From Mycobacterium parascrofulaceum ATCC BAA-614 (lineage in GTDB: Bacteria; Actinomycetota; Actinomycetes; Mycobacteriales; Mycobacteriaceae), in the NCBI RefSeq assembly GCF_000164135.1, contig NZ_GG770553.1, positions 1,944,467-1,998,018 on the forward strand: 53,552 nt of DNA. Reading direction: 5' to 3'. The notes below the pieces were generated by a model that did not search any database, was not told where the DNA came from, and saw only the letters and a program-made list of their open reading frames with translations. A program made the position numbers and the translations under genes. The stretch's first letter is position 1. Every line of letters starts with the position of its first letter. Shown piece after piece: positions 16,130-25,437 of the stretch.

Positions 16130-19100
16130 TCAGGTCACTTCGACCGAGTGCCCGGGCAGCAGCTGTTGCACCCGGCCACGGCATTCCACCGCGATCGATG
16201 CGCTGTTGCCCGCCTCGGAGGTCAGGTCGGCCGCCCGGCCGCTGACGCGAAGGTGCAGCCGCTGGCCGCGGTAGACGAACGGGAACTCGATGGGGTCCAG
16301 CGCTTTCGGCCATTGCGGGCTGAGGATCAGCCGGTCATCGCGGGTTTCCAGTCCGGTGAAACACCGTTGCAGCAGGTCGATGCTGCCGGCCATCGCGGCC
16401 AGGTGGATGCCTTCGGAGGTGGTGCCGCCCTGGATGTCGACGACGTCGGAGGCGAGCACCTGCACGAAGTACTTCATCGCGTGATGCCGGTTGGCCCGGG
16501 TGAGGACCCACGAATGGACGAGCGCGCTGAGCGTCGAGCCGTCCGAGGTGCGCGCGAGGTAGTAGTCCACGGTCTCCGGGATCCGCTCGGGCGCAAAGCG
16601 GTAGCCGAGCCGGCCGAACAGCGCCAGCAACTCGTCCGACGACAGCAGGTAGAACAGCATCAGCACGTCGGCCTGCTTCGAGGCCTTGTAGTTGTTGACG
16701 CTGTCGTTCTCGGCCTCCAGGATGCGGTCGAGGCGCTGGATGTTGCCGTAGCGCTGCCGATATCGCTCCCAATCCAGCTCGGCCAGTTGCGAATAGCCCT
16801 CGAACTGGCTTATCACGTTGTCGTGGAAGGGAACGAACATGCGCCGCGTCACGTGCTCCCACCGGCCCAGCTCGTCGCTGGTCAGGCCGATCTTGCCGAC
16901 CAGGTCGAGGCGGTCTCGCAGCGGAAGCAGGTCCAGGGCGTCCATCGCCCGCAGGATCGTCCAGACCGCCATGACGTTGGTGTAGGCGTTGTTGTCGATC
17001 CCGTCGTATTCCTTGCCCGGATATCCCGAGTGGAACTCGTCCGGGCCGACGATGCCGGTGATCGTGTAGCGGTCGCGAGCCTCGTCAAAGCTGGCCAGCC
17101 CCACCCAGAATCGTGCGATCTCCACCAGCATCTCGGCGCCGTAGTCGACCAGAAACTGCCGGTCCCCGGTCACCTGATAGTGCTGCCAGGCGTTGTAGGC
17201 GATGGCAAGGCCCACATGGTGGGCGCGGGCGCTGGCGTCGGGATTCCACCGGCCGGACTTCGGGTTGAGGTGCAGTTCCTGGCTCACCTCGCGCCCGTCG
17301 CTGCCGGATTGCCAGGGGTACATCGCCCCCCGGTAGCCCGCCCTGTGCGCCGCCCGCCGGGCCTCGGGGAGCCGGCGGTAGCGGTACAGCAGCAGCGAAC
17401 GCGCGACGTTGGGCATGCGCACGGACAGCACCGGCGAGACGAACAGCGAGTCCCAGAAGACGTGGCCGCGGTACGCCTCGCCGTGCAGCCCCCGGGCGGG
17501 CACGCCGGCGTCCAGTTCGGCGGTGTGCGGCGAGAGCGTCTGCAGCAGGTGCACAAGGTGCAGCCGCAGGATGCGCAGCGCGTCCGGCCCGTCGGTCAGG
17601 CCGATGGCGCACTGTTCCCACAACAGCTCCCAGACCCGGGCGTGCTGGCGATGCAGCTCGTCGTACCGTCCCGCGGCGTCGAGGTGCAACTGGGCGGTGC
17701 TCGCCGGCTCGGAGATCGCGCTGTCCCTGCCCGTGAAGATCGTCGCGATCTTCTCGCAGCTGACCGATTGTCCCGTGGCCAGTGCGACCTCGATGTCGTG
17801 ACCCCCGCGGCCGGTTTCCCGCACGAACTTGTACCGGGCCGCGGCGGGTGTGTCGCCGCTCCACACGGTGCTGCGCGCGGCCACCGCGATGGCGATGCGC
17901 GACTGCGTCGTCTCGGTGCGCAAGGTCACCGATTCCGTTGGTGATTCGTCGATCGCGGGCGAGGCGAGGTGTGTGCTCGACAGCGACCGGTAGCGCTCGA
18001 CCATGGTATTGCGCACGCTGCCGTCCAGCAGCGACCGGAACTCGACGGTGCCCGACCAGTTCTCCGCGAGGATCGTGGTCCGCATGGCGAGGAGGTGCGG
18101 CTGGTCCATGGACGCGAACCGCTCCTGGGTCATCGTGGTGAGCCGACCCGCACCGTCCCGGAAGCGCAGCCTGCGGGTCAACGTCGCGTGCCGCAGGTCG
18201 AATGTCTGCCGGTAGGACAACAACTCGGTGTCGTCGATGTGAAACCACGGGCCGCCGTCGACACGGAACGTCAGCGACAACCAGTTGGGCAGGTTGACCA
18301 GGCTCTCGTTCTCGACGGTCCGGCCGGCGATGCGATCGGCGAGCGTGTTGTACACGCCGGCCGCATACGTGCCCGGGTAGTGCGCCTCGGTCGCCGTCGC
18401 CTCCGGAGCGCAGCCGCGGGTCGCGACGTAGCCGTTGCCGACGGTGCACAGGGTTTCGCGCAGCCGCTCGTAGGTGGGGTCATAGCCCTCGTAGACCAGT
18501 TCCCACGGATCGTTGGGCGCGGCCGCGGCGTCGTGCAGATCGGCGGCCAGCCGCCGGACGAAGTCGCACACCGCGGGCGGGTCGGCCAGGCTGAACAGCG
18601 CGGCGGACGTGCGGTCCCCATCCTCGTTGTGGCGCAACGCGATTCCCAGGCCATCGAACTGCACCGCGTCGAAGGCGTCCTCGTCGGTGATGTCGTCGCC
18701 GACGTAGATCGGCAACATGGTGCCCTGGCCGGCGCCCTCGATCTGTTCGAGGATCCCGCGCAGTGTCCTGCCCTTGTCCCAGTCCAGGCTGGCGCGGAGC
18801 TCGACCACCTTGCGGCCCATGATGATCCGCAGGCAGTGGGATCGCCCGAGCGTGCGTGCCGTCGCGATCACGCGGTCGACCTCATGCGGGTCGACGTTGC
18901 GGTAGTGAATCGCGACCGCAAACCGCTTGCGCTCCACGTGGATCCCGGGGACATCGTCGAGCAGCTGCGCCAGTTGGTCGGCGGCGTGCGCCAGCGTGCC
19001 CGCCGCCTCGCCGGCCGCGGCGTTCTCATGGTGGGTGCCGTCGGGCGCGACGATTTCGAAGCCGTGACTGCCCGCGTACCAGATCCCGTCGACCTGCACG

Positions 19101-19813
19101 CGCCCGCGCAGGTCGTCGAGATCGCGGCCGCTGATCACCGCGACGGGGCACTGCGCGGCCAGCGCGCTGAGCGCTTCCCGCGCGCCCTCGACCAGCGTGG
19201 CGGACTCCGGGTGGGCGGCGATCTCGGACAGCGTGCCGTCGAAGTGCAGGAAAATCGCCGGTCGCCGGCTCGCCACCAGTTCTTTCAGCTGGCTGTAGAC
19301 GCCCATCGCGTCGGCGATGGTGGACAGGGGAGCGCCCCCGCGTCGCACCGAGATCTCGGCGAGGTCGGCGGCGACGGTGTCCGCCCCCCTGGACTGCAAC
19401 CCGTCGGCCGCGCCGTCGCGTTCCAGGCCGATGACGAAACCGAAGCCGGCGTCCCGGCCGGCCGCCACCCCGGCCTCGGCGCAGTCGATGAGCACGCAGC
19501 GCACCGGGCGCACGCCCAATCGCGCCACCGTCATGGTCAGCGCCGCGTCGATCTGCTCGGGGGTGTCGGGTGCCCCGACGGCGACCCCGACGAGCTCCTC
19601 GATTCCCGCCGCGCGCAACAGGGGCGCGCAGTCGTGGGTGGCCGAATAGACGGCGGTGGCGACCCCGACGTCGCGCAGCCGCTGCAGGAATGCGGCGGTC
19701 GAATCGTGGGCCTCGGCCGCGTCCGGCGCCGTCCGCGCCAGCACACAGTCGAGCCCGAGAATCACCGCATCGTGGTAGCGCCTGTCGACAGTGACGGCCC
19801 ATTCGGTCACCAT
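16130..19813 (-). CDS. otsB1: OtsB1-type HAD / trehalose-phosphatase-like / GH65 fusion protein
   Basis: The 1227-residue three-part protein matches the layout of the DosR-regulated M. tuberculosis OtsB1 (Rv2006). Residues ~13-165 are HAD-like, ~170-430 trehalose-6-phosphate-phosphatase-like (VISGRDLDDL, YVGDDITDEDAFD), and ~440-1225 GH65 glycosidase/phosphorylase-like, with GIVGPDEFH and the expected general-acid E926. Both HAD domains lack the nucleophile Asp: motif I reads VILGLDCVL (G20) and FLHFDGTL (H190). Phosphatase activity is therefore unlikely, while the GH65 part looks intact. ATG 19813 was chosen because it leaves room for a promoter; GTG 19852 would add 13 residues. It is divergent from the usp gene at 19953, and both may be driven from the shared DosR boxes. 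Confidence 0.88.
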   Translation of the reverse strand: MVTEWAVTVDRRYHDAVILGLDCVLARTAPDAAEAHDSTAAFLQRLRDVGVATAVYSATHDCAPLLRAAGIEELVGVAVGAPDTPEQIDAALTMTVARLGVRPVRCVLIDCAEAGVAAGRDAGFGFVIGLERDGAADGLQSRGADTVAADLAEISVRRGGAPLSTIADAMGVYSQLKELVASRRPAIFLHFDGTLSEIAAHPESATLVEGAREALSALAAQCPVAVISGRDLDDLRGRVQVDGIWYAGSHGFEIVAPDGTHHENAAAGEAAGTLAHAADQLAQLLDDVPGIHVERKRFAVAIHYRNVDPHEVDRVIATARTLGRSHCLRIIMGRKVVELRASLDWDKGRTLRGILEQIEGAGQGTMLPIYVGDDITDEDAFDAVQFDGLGIALRHNEDGDRTSAALFSLADPPAVCDFVRRLAADLHDAAAAPNDPWELVYEGYDPTYERLRETLCTVGNGYVATRGCAPEATATEAHYPGTYAAGVYNTLADRIAGRTVENESLVNLPNWLSLTFRVDGGPWFHIDDTELLSYRQTFDLRHATLTRRLRFRDGAGRLTTMTQERFASMDQPHLLAMRTTILAENWSGTVEFRSLLDGSVRNTMVERYRSLSSTHLASPAIDESPTESVTLRTETTQSRIAIAVAARSTVWSGDTPAAARYKFVRETGRGGHDIEVALATGQSVSCEKIATIFTGRDSAISEPASTAQLHLDAAGRYDELHRQHARVWELLWEQCAIGLTDGPDALRILRLHLVHLLQTLSPHTAELDAGVPARGLHGEAYRGHVFWDSLFVSPVLSVRMPNVARSLLLYRYRRLPEARRAAHRAGYRGAMYPWQSGSDGREVSQELHLNPKSGRWNPDASARAHHVGLAIAYNAWQHYQVTGDRQFLVDYGAEMLVEIARFWVGLASFDEARDRYTITGIVGPDEFHSGYPGKEYDGIDNNAYTNVMAVWTILRAMDALDLLPLRDRLDLVGKIGLTSDELGRWEHVTRRMFVPFHDNVISQFEGYSQLAELDWERYRQRYGNIQRLDRILEAENDSVNNYKASKQADVLMLFYLLSSDELLALFGRLGYRFAPERIPETVDYYLARTSDGSTLSALVHSWVLTRANRHHAMKYFVQVLASDVVDIQGGTTSEGIHLAAMAGSIDLLQRCFTGLETRDDRLILSPQWPKALDPIEFPFVYRGQRLHLRVSGRAADLTSEAGNSASIAVECRGRVQQLLPGHSVEVT

Positions 19814-19859
19814 TGTGACGATGCCACAGCGCGGGCGCGGGTCAAGGCTCACCGGCGCA

Positions 19860-19901
19860 GGGGGGCCTCATGGCCATGGGGTTGGTGACTAAAGCCTCAT
19901 G
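19860..19901 (+). promoter_or_regulatory. Tandem DosR boxes in the divergent otsB1/usp promoter region
   Basis: The box at 19882-19901, TTGGTGACTAAAGCCTCATG, closely follows the consensus (TTG, GACTAAAG). 19860-19879, GGGGGGCCTCATGGCCATGG, lies 22 bp upstream and is near-symmetric. The boxes stand 46 bp from the otsB1 ATG on one side and 51 bp from the usp ATG on the other, so either orientation could be used. Confidence 0.65.
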
Positions 19902-19952
19902 ATCGACGGCCGTTCGCGCCATAGCGTTTTGGGCGAGGAGAGGGAGAACATC

Positions 19953-20840
19953 ATGTCCGCACTCGCAAACCGCCATGGCATCGTCGTCGGAGTCGACGGG
20001 TCGCCGGCATCGAACGCCGCCGTGTGTTGGGCGGCGCGCGACGCGGCGCTGCGGCACGTCCCGCTGACCGTGGTTCACATGGTGAACGCGATGGTGCCGA
20101 TGTATCCGGCCCTGCCCCTGTCGACCGGCGTGGCGGTGTGGCAGGAGGAGCAGGGCGGGGAGGTCCTCGAGCAGGCGGTCAAGATCGCCGCAGACGCCGT
20201 CACCACGGACCGCAAGATCGACGTCCGCAGCGAGCTGAGGTGTGCGCCCCCGGTGCCCACACTCGTCGAGATGTCCAAAGAGGCCGAGATGGTCGTCGTC
20301 GGCAGCAACGGGCGCGGCGCGCTGGGCAGGCTGCTGCTGGGCTCGGTCAGCAGCAGCGTGGTTCGCGGCGCGCGCTGCCCGGTCGCGGTCGTCCGCGACG
20401 AAGATCCGCTGATGGAACATCCCCAACAGGCGCCGGTGCTCGTGGGCGTCGACGGGTCACCCGCCTCGGAGGCCGCGGTGGCCGTGGCGTTCGACGAAGC
20501 GTCGCGTCGCGGGGTCGGCCTGACCGCGCTGCACGCGTGGAGCGACGTCGACGTCTTCGAGCTTCCCGGGGTGGACTGGTCGGCGGTGAAGGCGGAAGCC
20601 GAGCGGAGCCTGGCCGAACAACTGGCGGGCTGGCAGGAACGCTACCCGGACGTCACCGTCCAGCGGGTGGTCGTCTCGGACCGGCCGGCCCGGCAGCTCA
20701 TCGAGCAGTCGGAAGCGGCCCAACTCGTCGTGGTGGGCAGCCACGGCCGCGGCGGCCTGTCCGGCGTGCTGCTGGGTTCGGTCAGCAACGCGGTCGTCCA
20801 CTCGGTCCGCATGCCGGTGATCGTCGCGCGGCCGTCCTAG
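19953..20840 (+). CDS. Tandem-domain universal stress protein, Rv2623 (TB31.7)-like
   Basis: The 295-residue protein has two full UspA domains, both with intact ATP motifs ([30 protein letters not shown]). The inter-domain [20 protein letters not shown] and the [20 protein letters not shown] region closely resemble M. tuberculosis Rv2623/Rv2005c. In those proteins ATP binding is linked to growth restraint and dormancy. ATG 19953 follows a GAGGAGAGGGAG ribosome site. Tandem DosR boxes end 51 bp upstream. The next gene begins 15 bp downstream, matching the Rv2005c/Rv2004c association. Confidence 0.93.
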   Translation: MSALANRHGIVVGVDGSPASNAAVCWAARDAALRHVPLTVVHMVNAMVPMYPALPLSTGVAVWQEEQGGEVLEQAVKIAADAVTTDRKIDVRSELRCAPPVPTLVEMSKEAEMVVVGSNGRGALGRLLLGSVSSSVVRGARCPVAVVRDEDPLMEHPQQAPVLVGVDGSPASEAAVAVAFDEASRRGVGLTALHAWSDVDVFELPGVDWSAVKAEAERSLAEQLAGWQERYPDVTVQRVVVSDRPARQLIEQSEAAQLVVVGSHGRGGLSGVLLGSVSNAVVHSVRMPVIVARPS

Positions 20841-20855
20841 CGCCGCGCCGCCGCC

Positions 20856-22316
20856 GTGCCGTATCTCGATCTGCACGAAACCCACACGGGCGTCGTCATT
20901 CTCGCCGGTGACCGCGCATACAAGGCCAAGAAGCCGGTGCTGACCGACTTTCTCGACTTCCGCACGCCGCAGCAGCGCGAGCACGCGTGCCGGCGAGAGG
21001 TCGAGCTCAACAGCCGGCTGTCGCCCGAGAGCTACCTCGGGATCGCGCAGCTGTCCGATCCGGCCGGCGGGCCGCCGGAACCGGTCATCGTCATGCGGCG
21101 CTACCGCGACGAAGACCGGCTGGCGGCCATGGCATTTCGCGATTCCGACGGGCACGTCCGCGGCGCACTGGACGCGATCGCCGCGGTGTTGGCCCGCTTC
21201 CACCGCGACGCCGGGCGGAGCGCGGCGATCAGCGCCCAGGGCGAGGCGCGGGCGGTCGGGCGCCGCTGGCACGACAACCTGTCGGAACTGCGCCGCTACG
21301 CCGACGCCGCCACGCCCGGGGTCGCTGCCGAGGCGGTGTCGCGGATCGAGCGCCTGGTCGACGAATTCCTCGCCGGCCGCGCCCCCCTCTTCGGCGCCCG
21401 CGTCGCGCAGGGCTGCATCGTCGACGGCCACGGCGATCTGCTCGCCGACGACATCTTCTGGGTGGACGGGAAGCCGGCGCTGCTGGACTGCCTGGAGTTC
21501 GACGACAAGCTGCGCTACGTCGATTGCATCGACGACGCCGCCTTCCTGGCGATGGATCTCGAGTTCCTGGGGCGCAAGGACCTCGCCGACCACTTCCTCG
21601 AGCGTTACGCCCAACATGCGAAGGACACGGCGCCGCCGTCGCTGCGTGCGTTCTACATCGCCTATCGCGCCGTGGTCCGGGCGAAGGTGGACTGCGTGCG
21701 CCTGTCGCAGGGCCGGCACGCCGCGGCCGAAGACGCGGCCCGCCACCTCGCCATGGCGACCGGACACCTCGAGGCCGGCGCCGTCCGCCTGGCGCTGGTC
21801 GGCGGGAACCCGGGCACCGGGAAGTCGACCGTCGCCCGGGGCCTGGCCGAACGCGTTGGCGCCCGAGTCATCTCGACCGACGACGTCCGGCGGGAGCTGC
21901 GCGACGCGGGCGCCATCGCCGGTGAGCCCGGCGTCCTGAACGCCGGGCTCTACCGCCCCGACCAGGTCGCGGCCGTGTACGAGACCGCCCTGAGCCGCGC
22001 GCGGCAGTTGCTGAGCGAGGGGCACTCGGTGATCCTCGACGGCACCTGGCGCGATCCGGGTACGCGCGAGGCGGCTCAGCGGCTGGCCGCCGAGACGCAT
22101 TCGGCCCTGGTTGAATTCGTGTGCTCGGCGGCGGCCGGCGTGGCGGCCGACCGGATCAAGACCAGGCGCTCGGGCAATTCGGAGGTGACCCCGGAGATCG
22201 CCGCCGCCCTGGCCGCCGGGCACGCCGCCTGGGTCGGCGCGCACCGGATCGACACCTCCCGGAGCCCCGACCTCGTCGCTGGCGAGGCGCACGACCTCTG
22301 GGCGCGCGCGACGTAA
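20856..22316 (+). CDS. Two-domain kinase-like protein (Rv2004c type): APH-like plus P-loop kinase
   Basis: The 486-residue protein has an N-terminal aminoglycoside-phosphotransferase-like domain (~1-310; DGHGDLLADDIFW catalytic-loop-like, then ALLDCLEFDDKLRYVD). A C-terminal P-loop domain (~320-485) carries Walker A GGNPGTGKST and resembles gluconate/chloramphenicol-kinase-type P-loop kinases. The architecture matches M. tuberculosis Rv2004c, a DosR-regulon protein of unknown substrate. Translation likely starts at GTG 20856, 15 bp after the usp stop, without a clear ribosome site, so it is probably coupled to the upstream gene. Confidence 0.85.
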   Translation: MPYLDLHETHTGVVILAGDRAYKAKKPVLTDFLDFRTPQQREHACRREVELNSRLSPESYLGIAQLSDPAGGPPEPVIVMRRYRDEDRLAAMAFRDSDGHVRGALDAIAAVLARFHRDAGRSAAISAQGEARAVGRRWHDNLSELRRYADAATPGVAAEAVSRIERLVDEFLAGRAPLFGARVAQGCIVDGHGDLLADDIFWVDGKPALLDCLEFDDKLRYVDCIDDAAFLAMDLEFLGRKDLADHFLERYAQHAKDTAPPSLRAFYIAYRAVVRAKVDCVRLSQGRHAAAEDAARHLAMATGHLEAGAVRLALVGGNPGTGKSTVARGLAERVGARVISTDDVRRELRDAGAIAGEPGVLNAGLYRPDQVAAVYETALSRARQLLSEGHSVILDGTWRDPGTREAAQRLAAETHSALVEFVCSAAAGVAADRIKTRRSGNSEVTPEIAAALAAGHAAWVGAHRIDTSRSPDLVAGEAHDLWARAT

Positions 22317-22324
22317 CAGCCCCA

Positions 22325-22366
22325 GGAGGTTCCAACGTCCCGGCCGTCGGGGACCAACGGCCCTGC
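22325..22366 (+). promoter_or_regulatory. Tandem DosR boxes upstream of the second nitroreductase-like gene
   Basis: The box at 22347-22366, TCGGGGACCAACGGCCCTGC, is a textbook-like site. 22325-22344, GGAGGTTCCAACGTCCCGGC, lies 22 bp upstream and shares the CAACG centre and the GTCCC half. The proximal box ends 48 bp before ATG 22415. Confidence 0.8.
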
Positions 22367-22414
22367 CCGCGCCCGCCGCACGGGCATACCGTTTGCCTCA
22401 CCGGAATCGACGAA

Positions 22415-23413
22415 ATGGTGGAGATGGACGCGAAAGTGCCGACGGAGCAGGTCATCCGGGACGCGGTGACGCTCGCCTGCCGCGCGCCGTCGCTGCACAA
22501 CAGCCAGCCCTGGCGGTGGGTGGCCGACGGCACGAGGCTACATCTGTGGGCCGACCCGCGCCACGCGATGCACGCCACCGACCACACCGGTCGTGAGCTG
22601 ATCCTGAGCTGCGGCGCCGTCCTCGACCACCTGCGGGTCGCCATGGCCGCCGCCGGCTGGGAAAGCGTCACCGAACGTTTTCCCACCGAGGGCAGGCCGG
22701 ATCACCTCGCGAGTGTGGGCTTCCTGCCCGTGGAGAACGTCACGCCGCAGTGCCGGCTGCGGGCCGACGCGATCCTTCGCCGCCGCACCGACCGGCTGCC
22801 GCTGGGCGCGCCGACCGCGTGGCCCACGCTGCGTTCGGCTCTCGGCCGCGCGGTGACCCCGTACGGCGTGTCGCTGGACGTGGTCGACGACGACGAGCGG
22901 CCGAGGCTGGCCGAGGCGTCGCGACTCACCGAGCAGCTGCGCCGAAGCGATACCTCCTACCTGACCGAATTACGTTGGTGGACATCACCCTTCGAAGCAA
23001 ACGCCGACCACGTGCCCGAGAGCGCCCTGCTGTCCAGCTCCGAGGCCGCGCGTGTCGACATCGCCCGCACGTTCCCGCCGGCGGGCGGGGGCCGCCGCCG
23101 GGCCTCGATCGAGGCGGACCACTCCAAGATCGTGGTCCTGTCCACCCCCCACGACGATGCACCGGCCGAAGTGCTGCGCTGCGGTGAGGCGCTGTCGGCG
23201 GCGCTGCTCGAATGCACCTTGGCCGGCATGGCCACCTGCACCCTGACCCACATGACCGAGCTGGCGTTGAGCCGCGACATCATCAGGCAGGTCACCGGCG
23301 GCGCCGGCCAGCCGCAGCTGCTGATCCGGGTCGGCCGGTCACCGGCCAAGGATCCGAACGCAAAACCCACCGCCCGGCGGCCGGTGACCGAAGTCCTCGA
23401 AATGCGCGGGTGA
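22415..23413 (+). CDS. Acg/Rv3127-family nitroreductase-like protein
   Basis: The 332-residue protein is a paralogue of the Acg-like protein at 4291. Shared motifs include ACRAPSLHNSQPWRWV, GRELILSCGAVLDHLRVAM, RRRTDRLPLGAP, LRWWTSPFEA and CTLTHMTEL. DHVPESALLSSSEAARVD recalls Rv3127. It would bind FMN; the physiological role is unknown. Possible starts are ATG 22415, GTG 22418 and ATG 22424; 22415 is used because GGAAT precedes it. It heads a likely operon with the two KAS III-like genes, 49 bp downstream, under tandem DosR boxes. Confidence 0.88.
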   Translation: MVEMDAKVPTEQVIRDAVTLACRAPSLHNSQPWRWVADGTRLHLWADPRHAMHATDHTGRELILSCGAVLDHLRVAMAAAGWESVTERFPTEGRPDHLASVGFLPVENVTPQCRLRADAILRRRTDRLPLGAPTAWPTLRSALGRAVTPYGVSLDVVDDDERPRLAEASRLTEQLRRSDTSYLTELRWWTSPFEANADHVPESALLSSSEAARVDIARTFPPAGGGRRRASIEADHSKIVVLSTPHDDAPAEVLRCGEALSAALLECTLAGMATCTLTHMTELALSRDIIRQVTGGAGQPQLLIRVGRSPAKDPNAKPTARRPVTEVLEMRG

Positions 23414-23462
23414 CCGCCATGCCATGCACTACCCCAAAGACGATGCCAAGGAGGTGCCATCG

Positions 23463-24566
23463 ATGACCCGGCACTGGCTGGTGATGGAAACGACCGGGAA
23501 TGGCGGTGAGGCCCCCTTCGTCGCGCGAGTCGCGGCCGCGGGCCGGCATCTGCCCGGAACCCACCTGACGACCGACGAGCTGATGGCGTCCACCCGCCAC
23601 CGCACCCACATCGACCTGGAACGGCTGACCGGGATCCGCGAACGCCGGGTGTCGGTGGGCGATGAAGACTCCTACACCCTGGCCAGCTCGGCGGCGCTGA
23701 ACTGCCTGGCCACCGCGCAGCAGGATCCGGCGTCGCTGGACGTGGTGATCAGCTGCAGCATCACCAAGTTCCGCGACGGGCTGACCCAGTGGCTGGAGCC
23801 GACCATGAGCAGCGCGGTGGCGCGCGGGATCGGGGCGGTGAACGCGATGACGTTCGACGTGTCCAACGCGTGCGCCGGAATGCTCACGGGCGTGACGATT
23901 TTGAACAACTGGATCCGCCAGGGCGTCGTCGAGCGGGGGCTCGTCGTCAGCGGCGAGTACATCTCGCAGCTCGGCAACAACGCCGCCCGGCACATCCGCA
24001 ACATCATGAGCAAGGAGCTGGCCTCCCTGACGCTGGGCGATGCCGGCGCGGCGCTGCTGCTGGAGCGGGCGCCGGCCGGTTCGGCCGGCATCGCCCTGGC
24101 GGGTTTCACCACCGTCGCCGACTACAGCCGGCTCTGCCTGGCGTATCCGCAGGGGGACGACCCGGGCGCGCGGATGTTCACCAACTCCCGCGCCATCCAG
24201 AAGGCCGCGATCGCCAACACCCCGCTGCTGTTGAGTGAAGTGCTTGACACCGTGGGCCTTTCGATCCACGACATCGACCACGTGATCACCCACCAGACGT
24301 CCGCGCGCGCCATCCGCAAGGGAATGGCCCGGATGTCGGAGGTGTTCGGCGACAGCCCGCGCCACGACGCGGTGATTACCGTCGACCGCTACGGCAACAC
24401 CGCCTCCACGACCCACACGGTGGCGCTCGTCGAGGAACTCGAGGCCGGGCGGATCAAACCGGGAGAACGAATCGCGTTGCTGGCCTTGGCCTCCGGGCTG
24501 GAGATCGGTGTGGTCTTGTTGACCCTGGATGAGGATGTGGTGAGCCGCTATGGGCACGGTGATTGA
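23463..24566 (+). CDS. 3-oxoacyl-ACP synthase III (KAS III/FabH-like), complete triad
   Basis: The 367-residue thiolase-superfamily condensing enzyme has an intact Cys-His-Asn triad: C137 in FDVSNACAGML, H277 in VITHQTSARAI and N312 in DRYGNTASTTHT. It would condense an acyl-CoA starter with malonyl-ACP/CoA or another acyl group; an OleA-like or polyketide-starter role is possible. AAGGAGG precedes ATG 23463. Its 3' end overlaps the next gene by 17 bp. I do not know a counterpart in the M. tuberculosis DosR regulon, so it looks like an accessory addition to the island. Confidence 0.87.
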   Translation: MTRHWLVMETTGNGGEAPFVARVAAAGRHLPGTHLTTDELMASTRHRTHIDLERLTGIRERRVSVGDEDSYTLASSAALNCLATAQQDPASLDVVISCSITKFRDGLTQWLEPTMSSAVARGIGAVNAMTFDVSNACAGMLTGVTILNNWIRQGVVERGLVVSGEYISQLGNNAARHIRNIMSKELASLTLGDAGAALLLERAPAGSAGIALAGFTTVADYSRLCLAYPQGDDPGARMFTNSRAIQKAAIANTPLLLSEVLDTVGLSIHDIDHVITHQTSARAIRKGMARMSEVFGDSPRHDAVITVDRYGNTASTTHTVALVEELEAGRIKPGERIALLALASGLEIGVVLLTLDEDVVSRYGHGD

Positions 24567-25437
24567 TCGGATCGACGTCTCGCATCCGCGCCTGCGGGGA
24601 CGCCACAGCGCGTTGCACCTGGCCGTCGTCGCCGCCAAGGACTGCCTGAGGCGGGCCGAATGCGAGGCTAAAGACCTCGACCTCGTCGTCAACGCCGGCA
24701 TCTACCGCGACCGCAACCTCGGTGAGCCGGCGCTCGCCGCGCTGATTCAGGACGACATCGGCGCCAACCCCGAGGACCCGCACGCCGGCGCCCACGGCAC
24801 CTTCTCCTTCGACATCGCCAACGGCACGTGCGGGCTGCTGACGGGGCTGCAGATCATCGACGGGTTCATGCGCAGCCGTGCCATCCGGCGCGCGCTGGTG
24901 GTCGCCAGCGACGCCGACCCCGGGCACGGGATGAGCGAGCACTTCGGATTCTCGGCCGCCGGCGCGGCGATGCTGTGCGGCTGGTCCGACGACGACTACG
25001 GCCTCAGCCGGGTCTCCTGGGTGAACGACCCGAGTGAAGCCGGCGACGAAACATTCAGCGCCACGGTGGGCTTCGCCGACTCCCGCAATGTCCTGCGCTT
25101 CTCCGAGTCGGTCGCGATGGACGAGCGGTTCGCCGCGGCGGCCGGCCGGGCCGTAGCGGCGTGCCTACAGGAGCAGTCGGTGCGGCTGACCGACGTCGAC
25201 GCGATCGTCGCCGCCCCCGCCCGGCCCGGATACCGCACCGCGCTGGGCGCCCGGCTGGGCGTACCGGTCGAGGCGATCAGCGTCGCCGACGATGAACGCA
25301 TGCACACCGCCGCCCTGGCCGCCGCGTTCCGGCAGCGGGCCGAGCGGTTGCCGGCGGGCGCGCGGGTCCTGCTCGTCGCGGCCGGGGCCGACGTCGTCGC
25401 CGGCGCCGCCCTCTATCGCCAGCCGCCGCGATTCTGA
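24550..25437 (+). CDS. Short KAS III-like protein with incomplete active site
   Basis: The 295-residue protein has the KAS III fold signatures around a nucleophile-like C94 (FDIANGTCGLLTGLQ) and AGAAMLCGWSDDDYGLSR. The His loop reads AIVAAPARPGYRTAL and the Asn loop is absent, so the standard decarboxylating triad is incomplete. It is about 30-70 residues shorter than FabH. It overlaps the preceding complete KAS gene by 17 bp, which suggests coupled synthesis and a heterodimer in which this subunit is structural, loads acyl groups, or performs a non-decarboxylative reaction. It ends just before a tandem 19-bp repeat. Confidence 0.78.
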   Translation: MGTVIDRIDVSHPRLRGRHSALHLAVVAAKDCLRRAECEAKDLDLVVNAGIYRDRNLGEPALAALIQDDIGANPEDPHAGAHGTFSFDIANGTCGLLTGLQIIDGFMRSRAIRRALVVASDADPGHGMSEHFGFSAAGAAMLCGWSDDDYGLSRVSWVNDPSEAGDETFSATVGFADSRNVLRFSESVAMDERFAAAAGRAVAACLQEQSVRLTDVDAIVAAPARPGYRTALGARLGVPVEAISVADDERMHTAALAAAFRQRAERLPAGARVLLVAAGADVVAGAALYRQPPRF

